DNA of 64,000 nt from Niastella sp. (GTDB lineage: Bacteria > Bacteroidota > Bacteroidia > Chitinophagales > Chitinophagaceae): the NCBI GenBank assembly GCA_017744515.1, contig JAGIBF010000023.1, forward strand, positions 1-64,000, given 5' to 3'. Both the position numbers and the translations under genes were made by a program. The notes beneath the pieces are model-generated. The model saw only the letters and a program-made list of their open reading frames with translations. It had not been told where the DNA came from and made no database searches. Positions 16,160 to 24,978 of this stretch are shown here, in pieces. Numbering within the stretch: position 1 is the stretch's first letter; each line of letters starts with the position of its first letter.

Positions 16160-17632
16160 TTATGTGGTCAGCTCTTTTCCCAAGCGGAGGGTGGCTTCTA
16201 CCAGTATATCAAAGTCTTCCATCCTGCTGCGGTGGTTGGTAATGGCTGCCCGGATGGCATATTTCCCGTTGAGCAGGGTATAGGATGGCGCTGCTATGCC
16301 TTGTTCCTGCAAGCGCATCAGTATTTCTTTGTTGATGTTATTCAGTTCTTCTTCTGTCAATGTGCCGGGATTAAACCGGAAGCATACGATGTTGAGCGTC
16401 ACTTCTGCCAGTAGCTCCAGTTCCTGTTCTGTTTGTACCAGTCCTGCGAGGTATTGTGCCTGCCGCAGGTTCTTACGGATCATGTATTGGTATTTCTGTA
16501 TACCGTGTTCTTTTATCGACATCCATACTTTCAATGCTTTAAAGCCGCGCGACAGTTCCATTCCGTAATTGCTATATGGATCGGGGCCGCCTGATAATCC
16601 ACGTTCATGCTGTATCAGGTAGTTGACTGCTGAGGCAAATGCTTCCCGGTGTATGGCTGTATCGCGAATGAGCACGCAGGCTACTTCATAGTTTACATAT
16701 AACCATTTGTGGAAGTCGAAGGAAAGGCTGTCGGCGAGCTCTACTCCTTTTAAGCGTTCCTCAAACTCAGGCAGTATTTTGGGTATGGCGCCGAAGGCTC
16801 CATCGATGTGGAACCACATGCCTTCTTCTTTTGCAATGGCAGCCAGTTCTTCCAGTGGGTCGATAGCGCCTGTGTTTACCGTGCCTGCATTGCCTACGAT
16901 ACAAAAGGGCAGGTGGCCTGCTGCGCGGTCTTCCTGTATCATTTGTTCGAGCAGATCGACGCGCACGCGGTATTGTTCATCTACCGGTATTTTACGGAAG
17001 TTGTCGCTACCAATGCCTATTACTTCTACTCCTTTTATTACGCAGTTGTGTGTTTCGGCTGAACCATACATCATCATCTGCGCGGGCACTGCCTGTAATC
17101 CTTTTTTGCGAATGGTTTTGTTGAAATGATTTCTGGCTACTACAAGGGCAGTAATGTTGGCGAGGGAAGCACCGCTCACCAATATACCACTGGCCTCCTG
17201 TGAGAATCCCATCATTTCTTTTGACCATTCTATTACCTGCTTTTCTACATACATCGGCATGTGATCGCCAATGCTCACGTTGCTGTTCATGCCTGCCGCC
17301 AGCATATCTGCCAACATGCCTAATGGTGTGCCGCCTCCCTGCACCCATGACCAGAAGCGTGGGTGGGCATTTTCTGTATTGTAGGGCAATATCTGTGTGA
17401 AGAAGTGCTCGTATACTTCTGTTGCGTCCTGCGGGAACTGTGGCAGGGGATGCTGCATGCTGCCGAGTGCAAACTTTGTTGGCTTCTTCCAGACTGACCG
17501 TTGCCGTGATGTTTGCAGGTAGTCGAACATATCATCCAGCATACGATGTCCCAGCTCTTTCATGGCATCCCAGTCTGATGGGTCTAATGTTTCTTCTTCC
17601 AATATCTCCGGTGATCTTTTCATACGAAACAT
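16160..17632 (-). CDS. Group II PLP-dependent amino acid decarboxylase
   Basis: About 490 residues from the ATG at 17632 (MFRMKRSPEIL); ATG 17623 is an alternative, and the frame is open back to 17683. It belongs to the aromatic-L-amino-acid / glutamate decarboxylase fold. The cofactor lysine is in FDFHKWLYV (about residue 309 from this start). The PLP-stacking and aspartate strand is HIDGAFGAIP, where most relatives have HVDAAYGG. GNAGTVNTGAIDPLEEL and SIGDHMPMYVEKQVIEW are typical N-terminal signatures. The enzyme should decarboxylate an amino acid to an amine; tyrosine, tryptophan/DOPA or 2,4-diaminobutyrate cannot be distinguished from the motifs alone. It is probably transcribed together with ilvE. 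Confidence 0.9.
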   Translation of the reverse strand: MFRMKRSPEILEEETLDPSDWDAMKELGHRMLDDMFDYLQTSRQRSVWKKPTKFALGSMQHPLPQFPQDATEVYEHFFTQILPYNTENAHPRFWSWVQGGGTPLGMLADMLAAGMNSNVSIGDHMPMYVEKQVIEWSKEMMGFSQEASGILVSGASLANITALVVARNHFNKTIRKKGLQAVPAQMMMYGSAETHNCVIKGVEVIGIGSDNFRKIPVDEQYRVRVDLLEQMIQEDRAAGHLPFCIVGNAGTVNTGAIDPLEELAAIAKEEGMWFHIDGAFGAIPKILPEFEERLKGVELADSLSFDFHKWLYVNYEVACVLIRDTAIHREAFASAVNYLIQHERGLSGGPDPYSNYGMELSRGFKALKVWMSIKEHGIQKYQYMIRKNLRQAQYLAGLVQTEQELELLAEVTLNIVCFRFNPGTLTEEELNNINKEILMRLQEQGIAAPSYTLLNGKYAIRAAITNHRSRMEDFDILVEATLRLGKELTT

Positions 17633-18071
17633 GTTTGGGTTAATTATTACGTGCAAATTGTGAAAGGGGGTTGTGTGTGGCAACCTGATTCTTGACTTTT
17701 AAGGCATCGAGGAAGGCTGCTTAACAATCTCCTTTTCGACAGGCTTCCGCAGAGCAGGATGACAATACCGCTTTCACTACACAAATCTCCTTTGATTTTG
17801 TGATTAAAAACAGATTCAGTTTTATTAATTTGGAGTAGATCAGATGGGGAAGGACTGAGAGGTTTACAGGTTGAAAAGTTGATAGGGTAAGACGTTTACT
17901 TCGAGGGGGCCAGAGGCCCTTCAATAGGCTCACTCGCCACAGGCGAGCGAGTGGACAAATAAAAAGGAGCCAGCCTTACGGGGCTGACTCCTTAACGTTT
18001 AAACTTCGAAAGGCGTAGGGATCAAAGCTTATATAGCCTGTTGTGTTACGGCAGAACGGGTTATGTTTTTC
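17633..18071. other. Repeat-rich intergenic region
   Basis: 439 bp. It contains a degenerate hairpin-repeat relative at 17733-17764 (TTTTCGACAGGC then CGCAGAGCAGGATGACA). A GTTGAAAAGTTGATAGG low-complexity segment lies at 17872-17888, followed by the terminator at 17964-17993. No gene is recognised; the minus-strand frame here is made of these repeats. Confidence 0.5.
17964..17993 (-). terminator. Intrinsic terminator
   Basis: AAGGAGCCAGCC (17964-17975) pairs with GGCTGACTCCTT (17982-17993). The single mismatch becomes a G-U pair on the minus-strand RNA, which then runs into TTTATTTG. It would end the small exported-peptide transcript upstream. Confidence 0.75.
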
Positions 18072-18242
18072 TTACTGCAATGTAATGGTATACGATTGCG
18101 GTGATGTTGTTTCTATATACCCGTAGGTACGATCGTTTTTTGGGGGCGCCGGTTTTGCTGCTACGTCGGCGTTTTTGTCTTCCCTGGCTACTGTAAATCC
18201 CATGGTGGCGATCACGCACAACAGGATGGCTATCTTTTTCAT
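18072..18242 (-). CDS. Small exported peptide of unknown function
   Basis: From ATG 18242 the product is 56 residues. It has a clear Sec signal peptide (MKKIAILLCVIATMGFTVA) and a hydrophilic remainder (DKNADVAAKPAPPKND, ending QSYTITLQ). A longer frame to 18284 adds a leader unlike a signal peptide. It lies between its own terminator (17964-17993) and the acyl-CoA synthetase terminator (18362-18382), so it looks like a monocistronic gene. I do not recognise a family. The mature part is about 36 residues with a Pro/Lys-rich start, consistent with a small periplasmic or surface peptide. Confidence 0.5.
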   Translation of the reverse strand: MKKIAILLCVIATMGFTVAREDKNADVAAKPAPPKNDRTYGYIETTSPQSYTITLQ

Positions 18243-18361
18243 GCAAAGGTGTTGGCTGGTTAATGCAACTGTGATACGGCACAAATGTGCATCGATTCAG
18301 CTGCCCGGGCAATGGCTGCATGCGTGAATTGTTATTATGGAGGGATGAAATGGCGGAAAAA

Positions 18362-18382
18362 GGCCCCGCTGCAGGCGGGGCC
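18362..18382 (-). terminator. Intrinsic terminator of the acyl-CoA synthetase gene
   Basis: GGCCCCGC (18362-18369) pairs with GCGGGGCC (18375-18382). The minus strand continues TTTTTCCGCC. It lies 31 nt past the stop codon. Confidence 0.85.
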
Positions 18383-18413
18383 GAATCTATGGGGAATGAA
18401 CTATGTAATGTGC

Positions 18414-20225
18414 TTAGCTGACGGTTTCTGTGCGGGTATCGTGGTAAATACGGTCGATGGCGTCGCGGTATTTTTCCATGATCACTTTGCGTTTGAGGCT
18501 CAGTTTGGGGGTCATTTCCCCGGTTTCTATGCTCCACTCGTTGGGCAGCAGTTCAAATTTCTTGATCTGCTCTACGTGGTTGAAGTACTTGTTGAAGTTC
18601 TCTACCAGGTCTTTGTACATGCGTATAACTGCGGGATCGTGTACCAGTTCTGCGGCAGTGGTAGTTTTAATACCCTGCTGGCGTGCCCAGTCTTTCAGAT
18701 TGCTGATGGATGGTACGATCAGGGCGCCCACGAATTTCTTTTCGGCTCCTATTACCATTACCTGTTCTACAAAGGGTGATTCTTTGAGTTTATTTTCAAT
18801 CGGCAGCGGGGCTACGTATTTTCCGCCACTCGTTTTGAACATCTCTTTTTTGCGGTCGGTAATCTTGAGGAACCTGTTCTCTACCAGCATGCCGATATCG
18901 CCGGTGTGGTACCAACCGTTGGTAATGGATTCCTGCGTGAGATCGGGGCGTTTGTAGTAGCCCATCATCACATTCGGCCCTTTGCAGAGTATTTCTCCAT
19001 CTTCTGCGATCTTGACTTCAATATGGTCTATGAGTGGGCCTACTGTTCCAAACTTCCTGCCTTCCTGCTGGTAGCGGTTTACGCTGATGACCGGTGACGT
19101 TTCTGTTAATCCGTACCCTTCCATGATGGGGATTCCTGCGGCCGTAAAAATGCGTATCAACCTTACCTGGCAAGCTGCACCACCGGTTACAATGCAGAGC
19201 AGGTTATTGCCAAGTGCTTCGCGCCATTTGCTAAAGATGAGTTTATTGGCAAGGGCCAGCTGCATTCGGTAACTAAAGCCCATGTTTTTATCAATCTCAA
19301 AGCGGGTGGCAAGGTCATGCGCCCAGAAGAATAGTTTCTTTTTAATGCCTGTCAGCTCCGCACCTTTCGACATGATGCGGTCGTACACTTTTTCCAGCAA
19401 GCGTGGCACTGTTGTGAACATCGTTGGCTTCACTTCTTTGAGGTTATCGCCAATGGTTTCCAGGCTTTCTGCATAGTAGATGGCTGTGCCCTTGAACAGG
19501 TATACATAGCTAACCATGCGCTCGAACACGTGGTTCAAGGGAAGGAAGCTAAGTGCCCGCATCTTATTGTCATCGCCGGGAGGAAAACAGGGTATCGAGT
19601 CCATTACGTTGCTCAACAGGTTCCTGTGTGAAAGCATGACTCCTTTGGGCTTGCCTGTGGTGCCTGATGTGTAGATGATGGTGGCCAGGTCTTCATATTT
19701 GACCGATGCCGCAATGGTGCGCACTTTTTCTGCCGCCTGTTCATTGGCCAGTGTCATGATCTCTTTCCAATGTTTGGCGCCGGCTACCTGTTCGAATGTA
19801 TAGATATCTTTTAAAGATGGTACTTGTTCTTTTATGCTTTGTACTTTGTGGAACAGGTCTTCGTCGTTCACGAATATCATCTTTACCTCAGCATCCTGCA
19901 GTATAAATTCGAGCTCACTGATGCTGATGGTAGGATATACAGGCGTTAGAATAGCGCCTACTTGTTGTACAGCCATATCCAGCATCAGCCATTCGGGACG
20001 GTTCTTGCTAATGATGGCTATTTTATCGCGGCCTTCGGCTGTCATATCTCCGGCAGTGACACCGAGGTTGAGCAAGCCTGCGCTTAGCTTATCGACTATT
20101 TCTTTTACCTGTTGTGTGCTGTAGGTTCGCCATTGCCCGTTTTCCTTGCCGGCAAACATATCGGGCAAGGGTGTGCGGTCGAGGTGGTATTGTATGCAAT
20201 CAAAAAGTCGCCTGGGCTCTGTCAT
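18414..20225 (-). CDS. Long-chain fatty acid-CoA ligase (AMP-binding)
   Basis: A 603-residue ANL-superfamily enzyme of the FACS type. The P-loop-like motif is IIYTSGTTGKPKGVMLSHRN (about 186-205). The adenylation motif is GYGLTETSPVISVN (near 378), and the hinge region is YHTGDIGMLVENRFLKITDRKKEMFKTSGGKYVAP (near 470-505). It activates fatty acids to acyl-CoA with ATP for membrane lipid synthesis or beta-oxidation. It is flanked by terminators on both sides, so it is a single-gene unit. The length and the KEMFKTSGGKYVAP motif match the long-chain 'AMP-dependent synthetase' group common in Bacteroidota. Confidence 0.95.
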   Translation of the reverse strand: MTEPRRLFDCIQYHLDRTPLPDMFAGKENGQWRTYSTQQVKEIVDKLSAGLLNLGVTAGDMTAEGRDKIAIISKNRPEWLMLDMAVQQVGAILTPVYPTISISELEFILQDAEVKMIFVNDEDLFHKVQSIKEQVPSLKDIYTFEQVAGAKHWKEIMTLANEQAAEKVRTIAASVKYEDLATIIYTSGTTGKPKGVMLSHRNLLSNVMDSIPCFPPGDDNKMRALSFLPLNHVFERMVSYVYLFKGTAIYYAESLETIGDNLKEVKPTMFTTVPRLLEKVYDRIMSKGAELTGIKKKLFFWAHDLATRFEIDKNMGFSYRMQLALANKLIFSKWREALGNNLLCIVTGGAACQVRLIRIFTAAGIPIMEGYGLTETSPVISVNRYQQEGRKFGTVGPLIDHIEVKIAEDGEILCKGPNVMMGYYKRPDLTQESITNGWYHTGDIGMLVENRFLKITDRKKEMFKTSGGKYVAPLPIENKLKESPFVEQVMVIGAEKKFVGALIVPSISNLKDWARQQGIKTTTAAELVHDPAVIRMYKDLVENFNKYFNHVEQIKKFELLPNEWSIETGEMTPKLSLKRKVIMEKYRDAIDRIYHDTRTETVS

Positions 20226-20345
20226 AACAATCGTTGTTTACGTGTATAATTCAGGGGCTCTCCTTATTTACAACATCTGGTCTCGCCCTGTTGTTGTTTT
20301 TCCCTGGCTATCAGCCATCAAATTACCAAATATGTGGTAATAAAA

Positions 20346-20369
20346 AAAGCTCCCGCCACAGGGAGCTTT
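20346..20369 (-). terminator. Intrinsic terminator of the TPR gene
   Basis: AAAGCTCCC (20346-20354) pairs with GGGAGCTTT (20361-20369). The minus strand continues TTTTAT. It lies 26 nt after the TPR stop codon. Confidence 0.85.
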
Positions 20370-20395
20370 ATCAATATTTTAATGCCTGTAATCAG

Positions 20396-21418
20396 TTATT
20401 TAGAGGCTGTTTGGTAGTACTGGCCGGTGGGTTGTTTGTATACCCGGTTGTGCTGGAAGGTGTTGAACTGGTTGTATTCTTCCGCATGTGTTTTTGTCCA
20501 GGTTTCGTAGGCGGGCAGGTTGCCTGCTGTGCCAAATACCCATTGGTTGTACGCTTCGAACATTCCTGATTTCAGCAGTTGTTGCTGGTATTCGTACAAA
20601 CGGAATGGTAGCTTTTTAGCATATTTTTCAAACCAGGTCACTACGAATTTGGTCCTGATGGCCGACAGGGTTTCCGGTGTAATGCCATTGGCGGCGGCGT
20701 AGGCTGATTGGGTCTTCATTATATCCAACCAGGTCTTTACAAACTCGTTCTTGTTGTCCTGGTTTTTGGAGATATCTCCTTCTGTGAAAAGTTTTTTGTA
20801 GGAATCGAGCATTACCTGCTTGATCTCGGGTGTACGTTTTGAATAGCTTTCGAGGTTCAGGAAGATCTCACCGTATATCAATGCCCAAACCTTATCTTTT
20901 GTAAAAAAGTAATATTTAGAGGCATTGTAGTAGTTGCCTGAGTGGTTAGGATCGACTTCGATCCCTTTTTCCCATTGTTTGATGGCATCGTTGTAGCTCT
21001 TTTTGCTCCAGAGCATTTCTCCGTATTCACTGTAGAGGACGCCGCTGTTGGGGAATTTCTTCAGGCCTGCTTTGTACATCTTTTCGGCATCTTTTGCTTC
21101 TTCGATGGCTTTGTAGACCATGCCGAGTATCTGGAAGCTTTGCACATCGGCATCCTGCAGCTCTGGGAAAGGTTTCGCCACTTCCAGTGCGCGCACATAG
21201 TCGCGGTTGAGATAGTAGGTAAAGGCAAGGTCTTTCTTCAACTCGAGGTTGGTGTTCTCTTTCTCCAATGCACGGTTGAGCACCATGATCGCGTTGGGAT
21301 AATCGCCCTGACGGGTGAATGCCCGGGCTTTTTCCTGCGAGGCTTTCCAATCCTGATCCTGGGCTATTGTGGTTCCTATCGATAAGCTCAGGATAGTAGC
21401 AACAAACAATTGTTTCAT
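20396..21418 (-). CDS. Exported tetratricopeptide (TPR) repeat protein
   Basis: From ATG 21418 (MKQLFVATILSLSIGTTIAQ) this is a 340-residue protein with a signal peptide. The frame extends upstream to 21466, but that part translates a low-complexity CAGAATCCAG-type repeat, so the internal start is preferred. TPR-like helical repeats occupy roughly residues 25-170, for example ARAFTRQGDYPNAIMVLNRA, VLYSEYGEMLWSKKSYNDAI and QWEKGIEVDPNHSGNYYNAS. The C-terminal 170 residues are helical without a recognised motif. TPR proteins mediate protein contacts; location should be periplasm or outer membrane. It is monocistronic and has no functional neighbour. Confidence 0.85.
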   Translation of the reverse strand: MKQLFVATILSLSIGTTIAQDQDWKASQEKARAFTRQGDYPNAIMVLNRALEKENTNLELKKDLAFTYYLNRDYVRALEVAKPFPELQDADVQSFQILGMVYKAIEEAKDAEKMYKAGLKKFPNSGVLYSEYGEMLWSKKSYNDAIKQWEKGIEVDPNHSGNYYNASKYYFFTKDKVWALIYGEIFLNLESYSKRTPEIKQVMLDSYKKLFTEGDISKNQDNKNEFVKTWLDIMKTQSAYAAANGITPETLSAIRTKFVVTWFEKYAKKLPFRLYEYQQQLLKSGMFEAYNQWVFGTAGNLPAYETWTKTHAEEYNQFNTFQHNRVYKQPTGQYYQTASK

Positions 21419-21573
21419 AGTGGCCAAAGATAGGGAATACAGGAGACAGAATACAGAATTCAGCATCCAGTATCCAGAATCTACGAGGATATAGTTCTTG
21501 CTATAATTACATTGTTTTTGAATGGCTTAAGTGAATTAACCAACTGAGTTTTTGCTAATTTTTAACTTTCGGT

Positions 21574-21596
21574 CCTTCGACAAGCTCAGGGTGACA
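21574..21596. repeat. Dispersed hairpin repeat, copy 2
   Basis: The plus strand reads CCTTCGACAAGCTCAGG then GTGACA. It lies 4 nt after the stop codon of the ASPIC/UnbV gene (minus strand). Only the inner stem CCT/AGG is kept. Confidence 0.8.
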
Positions 21597-21600
21597 ATAC

Positions 21601-24600
21601 TTAGTTTATCCGAAAGAGAACCGGGAGCTCATCGTTTTGGAGAACAAGCAGGCAGCGGCCGCCTTTAACGGGTATTTCTTTGATGTCCCTGATCACTCCG
21701 TTCAGCTCCAGCCCGGATTGTTTATTTGACAGGTCGGTGAATTCTCCTTTTCCCTTGTTCAGTAATACATGTCCAAAGGAGGCATCCATGCGGGCAAACT
21801 GGGGCAGGAAGGCAAAGCAATTTCCTCCCATTACCAGATCGGGAAGGCCGTCTTTGTTGATATCCGTACAAAGGATGCTGTTGATGCAGGAGAGTTGTGT
21901 TGTTGTGGGTAGTTTTTTGATGGTGAATTTTCCGTTGCCCTCATTGACCGCAATACAGGAGGCCGCATTGTTGATGGTCTTTACCATGCTTTTCTCCAAT
22001 AGTTCGGCTGGAAAGAGGTCCTGTATCGTCTTTTTGGCAAAGTCTTCATGTTTCAATGTGAGTTTTTTTACTGAGGGTAGCTGATCGGTGAGGTCACGCT
22101 TCATGAACACGGTTACGTCTTTTCCTTTTACCGTACGTGTCATGATCTTGTCGGTTATTCCGTTTCCATCAAAGTCATTGATCCATATTTTCTGCGGGGC
22201 CTCCTGTGTAGGCTTCAGGTAAAAGTTCTCGCCCATATTGCCGAGGATGAGGTCCTGATCACCATCGTTGTCTATATCGGCAGCGGCTATCGATTGCCAG
22301 CATCCGTATTGCTGACCGAGGTTGGTTTTCACTTCTGTAAAGTGATCCTGCTGCCAGGTGAATATGCGTGGGGTCATCCATTCACCTGCGATGATCAGTT
22401 CCGGTTTCTGATCGCCTATTACGTTGGCCAGTGTTGCTCCGGTTATCAACCCTATCGTAGCAAGGTCAGGGTTCTTCGTTTTGGCGATATCGGTAAACTT
22501 GCCGCTTCCATCGTTGAGCAACAGGTAGCTTTGTGGTGAGGTGCCATAGTTGCCAGGAATGCTACGGCTACCCACAAACAGATCGAGGTCGCCATCGCTA
22601 TCAAAATCGTTCGCCAATACTACTGCTGTGTTGCCGTCATTGGCTGGCAGCGCATCGATGTGGATGGTGAAGTTGCCTTTGCCATCATTGAAGTAGAGTC
22701 TGTTCTGCATTTCGCGGCTTCCTATGGGGTGGTTGTTGCCGCCTGATCCTACAAAGAGATCGAGGTCGCCATCTTTATCGGCATCGAAGAATAGTGCTGT
22801 TACGTCTTCAAAGCTGACAAACTGATCAAAGGTCTTTTCCGGTTTTTTTACAAAGCCGTTGTTTGTTTGCAGGTATAGTTGTCCAACTGTTCCGGAAGCT
22901 CCGGAGATGTACACATCCATCAGTCCATCGCCGTTCACATCGCCGCAGGCGGCTTTGGGGCCTTCGCGCGATAGCATCATGGGCACGTTGCGTTCGTAGT
23001 AAAAGTCTACATAATCATCTTCCGTGTGTTTGTCGAAGTAACTGTTGACGACTTCCAATAGCGGCTGTACCGGTGCAGGTGTAAGTTCAGGTGCAATATT
23101 GCCTCCATTCGGCTGCTGAATGACGTATACTGAATCGGCGGCCAGTTTTTCGTATCGGGTATAGGTACGGTCGGGCCAAATGATCGTCATTGAGTCTATG
23201 GGTTTGTTGCCCAGTCCGATGATTGCTTTGTAGTCGATGGATGATTGGAAGCCCCGGGCGGGAATTACTTCACGTGTCATCACCTGATCACCCTGATACA
23301 CTTTAATGGTACTACCTATAGCAAAGGTGTTAGCGCCTTTACCTTTCAGGGCAATGCCTATGTAATGGTTGCCTGTAGTTTCACGACTGTTATTGCGGTA
23401 GACGAATGCTTTTTCGTTGACGTTGTTAACGATCATATCCAGGTCGCCATCGTTGTCGAGATCACCATAGGCTGCTCCATTGGAGAAAGAGGGCTTGGTG
23501 ATGCCCCAGGCAGGGCCCATGTCTGCAAATTGCAGGTTGCCCATGTTCTTGAATGCTTTATTGGCGATGGGGCGTGATGGCATTTTGGAAATGATCTCAT
23601 CGATCTGTTCTTTTTTGCCGGTGAGGGCCATCTTGCGTACGACCTCATTGGCAAAGAAATCTATGAAGTCCTGATCGGTGACGTCACGGTAGATGCCATT
23701 GCATACATAGATATCTGAAAGGCCGTCATTGTCTGCATCGAATATCAGTGCGCCCCAGCTCCAATCGGAGGCAGCCACTCCACTGTAATGGGCTGTTTCG
23801 AGGAAGCGCCCGTTCCTGTTGTTTACCTGCAGTGCATTTTGCATGTACTGGTGATAAAATCCTTTTTTGACCGTGAGGCGGTTCACATCTATCGACTCAA
23901 AGGATGCCGTTGTTTTTAGGCGGTATTCATCATCGGGCAGCATATCTGTGGTGAAGATATCCGGATAGCCGTCGTTGTTGATGTCGGCCATGTCAGCTCC
24001 CATCGAGGACAAGCTAATGTGTTGCGTCCATTTCTCGAGTTCTTCTTTGAAGGTTCCATTCTGCTGGTTGATGTAGAGGTAATCGCGTTCAAAGAAGTCG
24101 TTGGATATGTAGATATCGGGATAGTGGTCGTTGTTGACATCTCCTACCGTGACACCGAGGCCAAAGCCGATGAGGCTGCCAAATATGCCTGCCTGCTCAC
24201 TTACATCTGTAAACTTACCGTTGTCATTTCTCAGCAGCCTGTCGCCGCCGCCTTTGAGGAAGTCGGCCACCGGCCAGTCTTTTGCACGCATGTCGCGGTT
24301 ATTGGCATAGTTCAGTGTGTTGACCGGTATGAAGCTATTGTTGAGTACGTACAAATCAAGATCGCCATCGAGGTCATAATCGAAGAAGGAGGCGTGGGTT
24401 GTATAGTCGTTTTCCGTCAATCCGTAAGCTGCTGCCGAATCGGCAAAGCCGAGGTTGTGGTTGTTGATGAATAGTTCATCGTGCTGGTCTATTCCTTTTT
24501 GGTAGCCTGCGTTGCATACATATATATCCAGCCATCCGTCGTTGTTCACATCAGCCATGACTACGCCCGTACTCCATTTTTTTTTGTTGGTGAAGCCTGC

Positions 24601-24909
24601 TTTTTCGGATATGTCTTCAAACTGCCAGTTGCCTTTGTTGAGGTATAGCTTGTTGCCGCCTGTGTTGGCGGTAAAGAATACATCGCTGAGGCCATCGTTG
24701 TTGATATCGCCGATAGCCACACCGCCTCCGTTGTAAAAGTTGCGGTAGGAGAATATATTGAAGTCGGAGTTATCTTCAACCGTATTGGCAAAGTCGATGC
24801 CCGTGTGTTCCATCTGTTCAAACAAAGCGGGTGGGGTGTCCTTTTGTTTGCAGGCAAGAAACGGGCATACTACAAGTAGGAGGCAGGCAAAGGTGTTGCG
24901 ATTTCTCAT
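21601..24909 (-). CDS. FG-GAP (VCBS) repeat lipoprotein with ASPIC/UnbV domain
   Basis: A 1102-residue surface lipoprotein candidate, with signal peptide and Cys20 in CPFLAC. At least ten Ca-binding FG-GAP repeats with the DxNxDGxxD loop are visible, for example DINNDGLSDVFF, DVNNDGWLDIYV, DYDLDGDLDLYV, DLDNDGDLDMIV and DVNGDGLMDVYI. They form a beta-propeller. In the middle (about 510-600) lies an ASPIC/UnbV segment (GNHYIGIALKGKGANTFAIG, IIGLGNKPIDSMTIIWPD). The gene follows a susC-susD pair on the same strand, a common Bacteroidota arrangement in which the propeller protein is thought to act with the TonB-dependent transporter at the cell surface. Its ligand is unknown. A strong hairpin lies 8-40 nt upstream of its ATG and may lower its expression relative to susCD. 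Confidence 0.92.
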   Translation of the reverse strand: MRNRNTFACLLLVVCPFLACKQKDTPPALFEQMEHTGIDFANTVEDNSDFNIFSYRNFYNGGGVAIGDINNDGLSDVFFTANTGGNKLYLNKGNWQFEDISEKAGFTNKKKWSTGVVMADVNNDGWLDIYVCNAGYQKGIDQHDELFINNHNLGFADSAAAYGLTENDYTTHASFFDYDLDGDLDLYVLNNSFIPVNTLNYANNRDMRAKDWPVADFLKGGGDRLLRNDNGKFTDVSEQAGIFGSLIGFGLGVTVGDVNNDHYPDIYISNDFFERDYLYINQQNGTFKEELEKWTQHISLSSMGADMADINNDGYPDIFTTDMLPDDEYRLKTTASFESIDVNRLTVKKGFYHQYMQNALQVNNRNGRFLETAHYSGVAASDWSWGALIFDADNDGLSDIYVCNGIYRDVTDQDFIDFFANEVVRKMALTGKKEQIDEIISKMPSRPIANKAFKNMGNLQFADMGPAWGITKPSFSNGAAYGDLDNDGDLDMIVNNVNEKAFVYRNNSRETTGNHYIGIALKGKGANTFAIGSTIKVYQGDQVMTREVIPARGFQSSIDYKAIIGLGNKPIDSMTIIWPDRTYTRYEKLAADSVYVIQQPNGGNIAPELTPAPVQPLLEVVNSYFDKHTEDDYVDFYYERNVPMMLSREGPKAACGDVNGDGLMDVYISGASGTVGQLYLQTNNGFVKKPEKTFDQFVSFEDVTALFFDADKDGDLDLFVGSGGNNHPIGSREMQNRLYFNDGKGNFTIHIDALPANDGNTAVVLANDFDSDGDLDLFVGSRSIPGNYGTSPQSYLLLNDGSGKFTDIAKTKNPDLATIGLITGATLANVIGDQKPELIIAGEWMTPRIFTWQQDHFTEVKTNLGQQYGCWQSIAAADIDNDGDQDLILGNMGENFYLKPTQEAPQKIWINDFDGNGITDKIMTRTVKGKDVTVFMKRDLTDQLPSVKKLTLKHEDFAKKTIQDLFPAELLEKSMVKTINNAASCIAVNEGNGKFTIKKLPTTTQLSCINSILCTDINKDGLPDLVMGGNCFAFLPQFARMDASFGHVLLNKGKGEFTDLSNKQSGLELNGVIRDIKEIPVKGGRCLLVLQNDELPVLFRIN

Positions 24910-24916
24910 AAAACAA

Positions 24917-24949
24917 ACAGGAGGTCATTCTGATATAATGACCTCCTGT
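24917..24949 (-). terminator. Intercistronic hairpin between susD and the ASPIC/UnbV gene
   Basis: ACAGGAGGTCATT (24917-24929) and AATGACCTCCTGT (24937-24949) are exact 13-bp complements around CTGATAT. On the minus strand TTTGTTTTATG follows, the ATG being the start of the ASPIC/UnbV gene. It can act as a partial terminator. Confidence 0.7.
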
Positions 24950-24978
24950 AATTTAACCAACTTATAATTATTATCTAA

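Noticed and set aside
17721..17933. 70-codon minus-strand frame upstream of the decarboxylase
   Set aside because: It translates the dispersed repeats and GTTGATAGG low-complexity DNA, giving typical spurious products.
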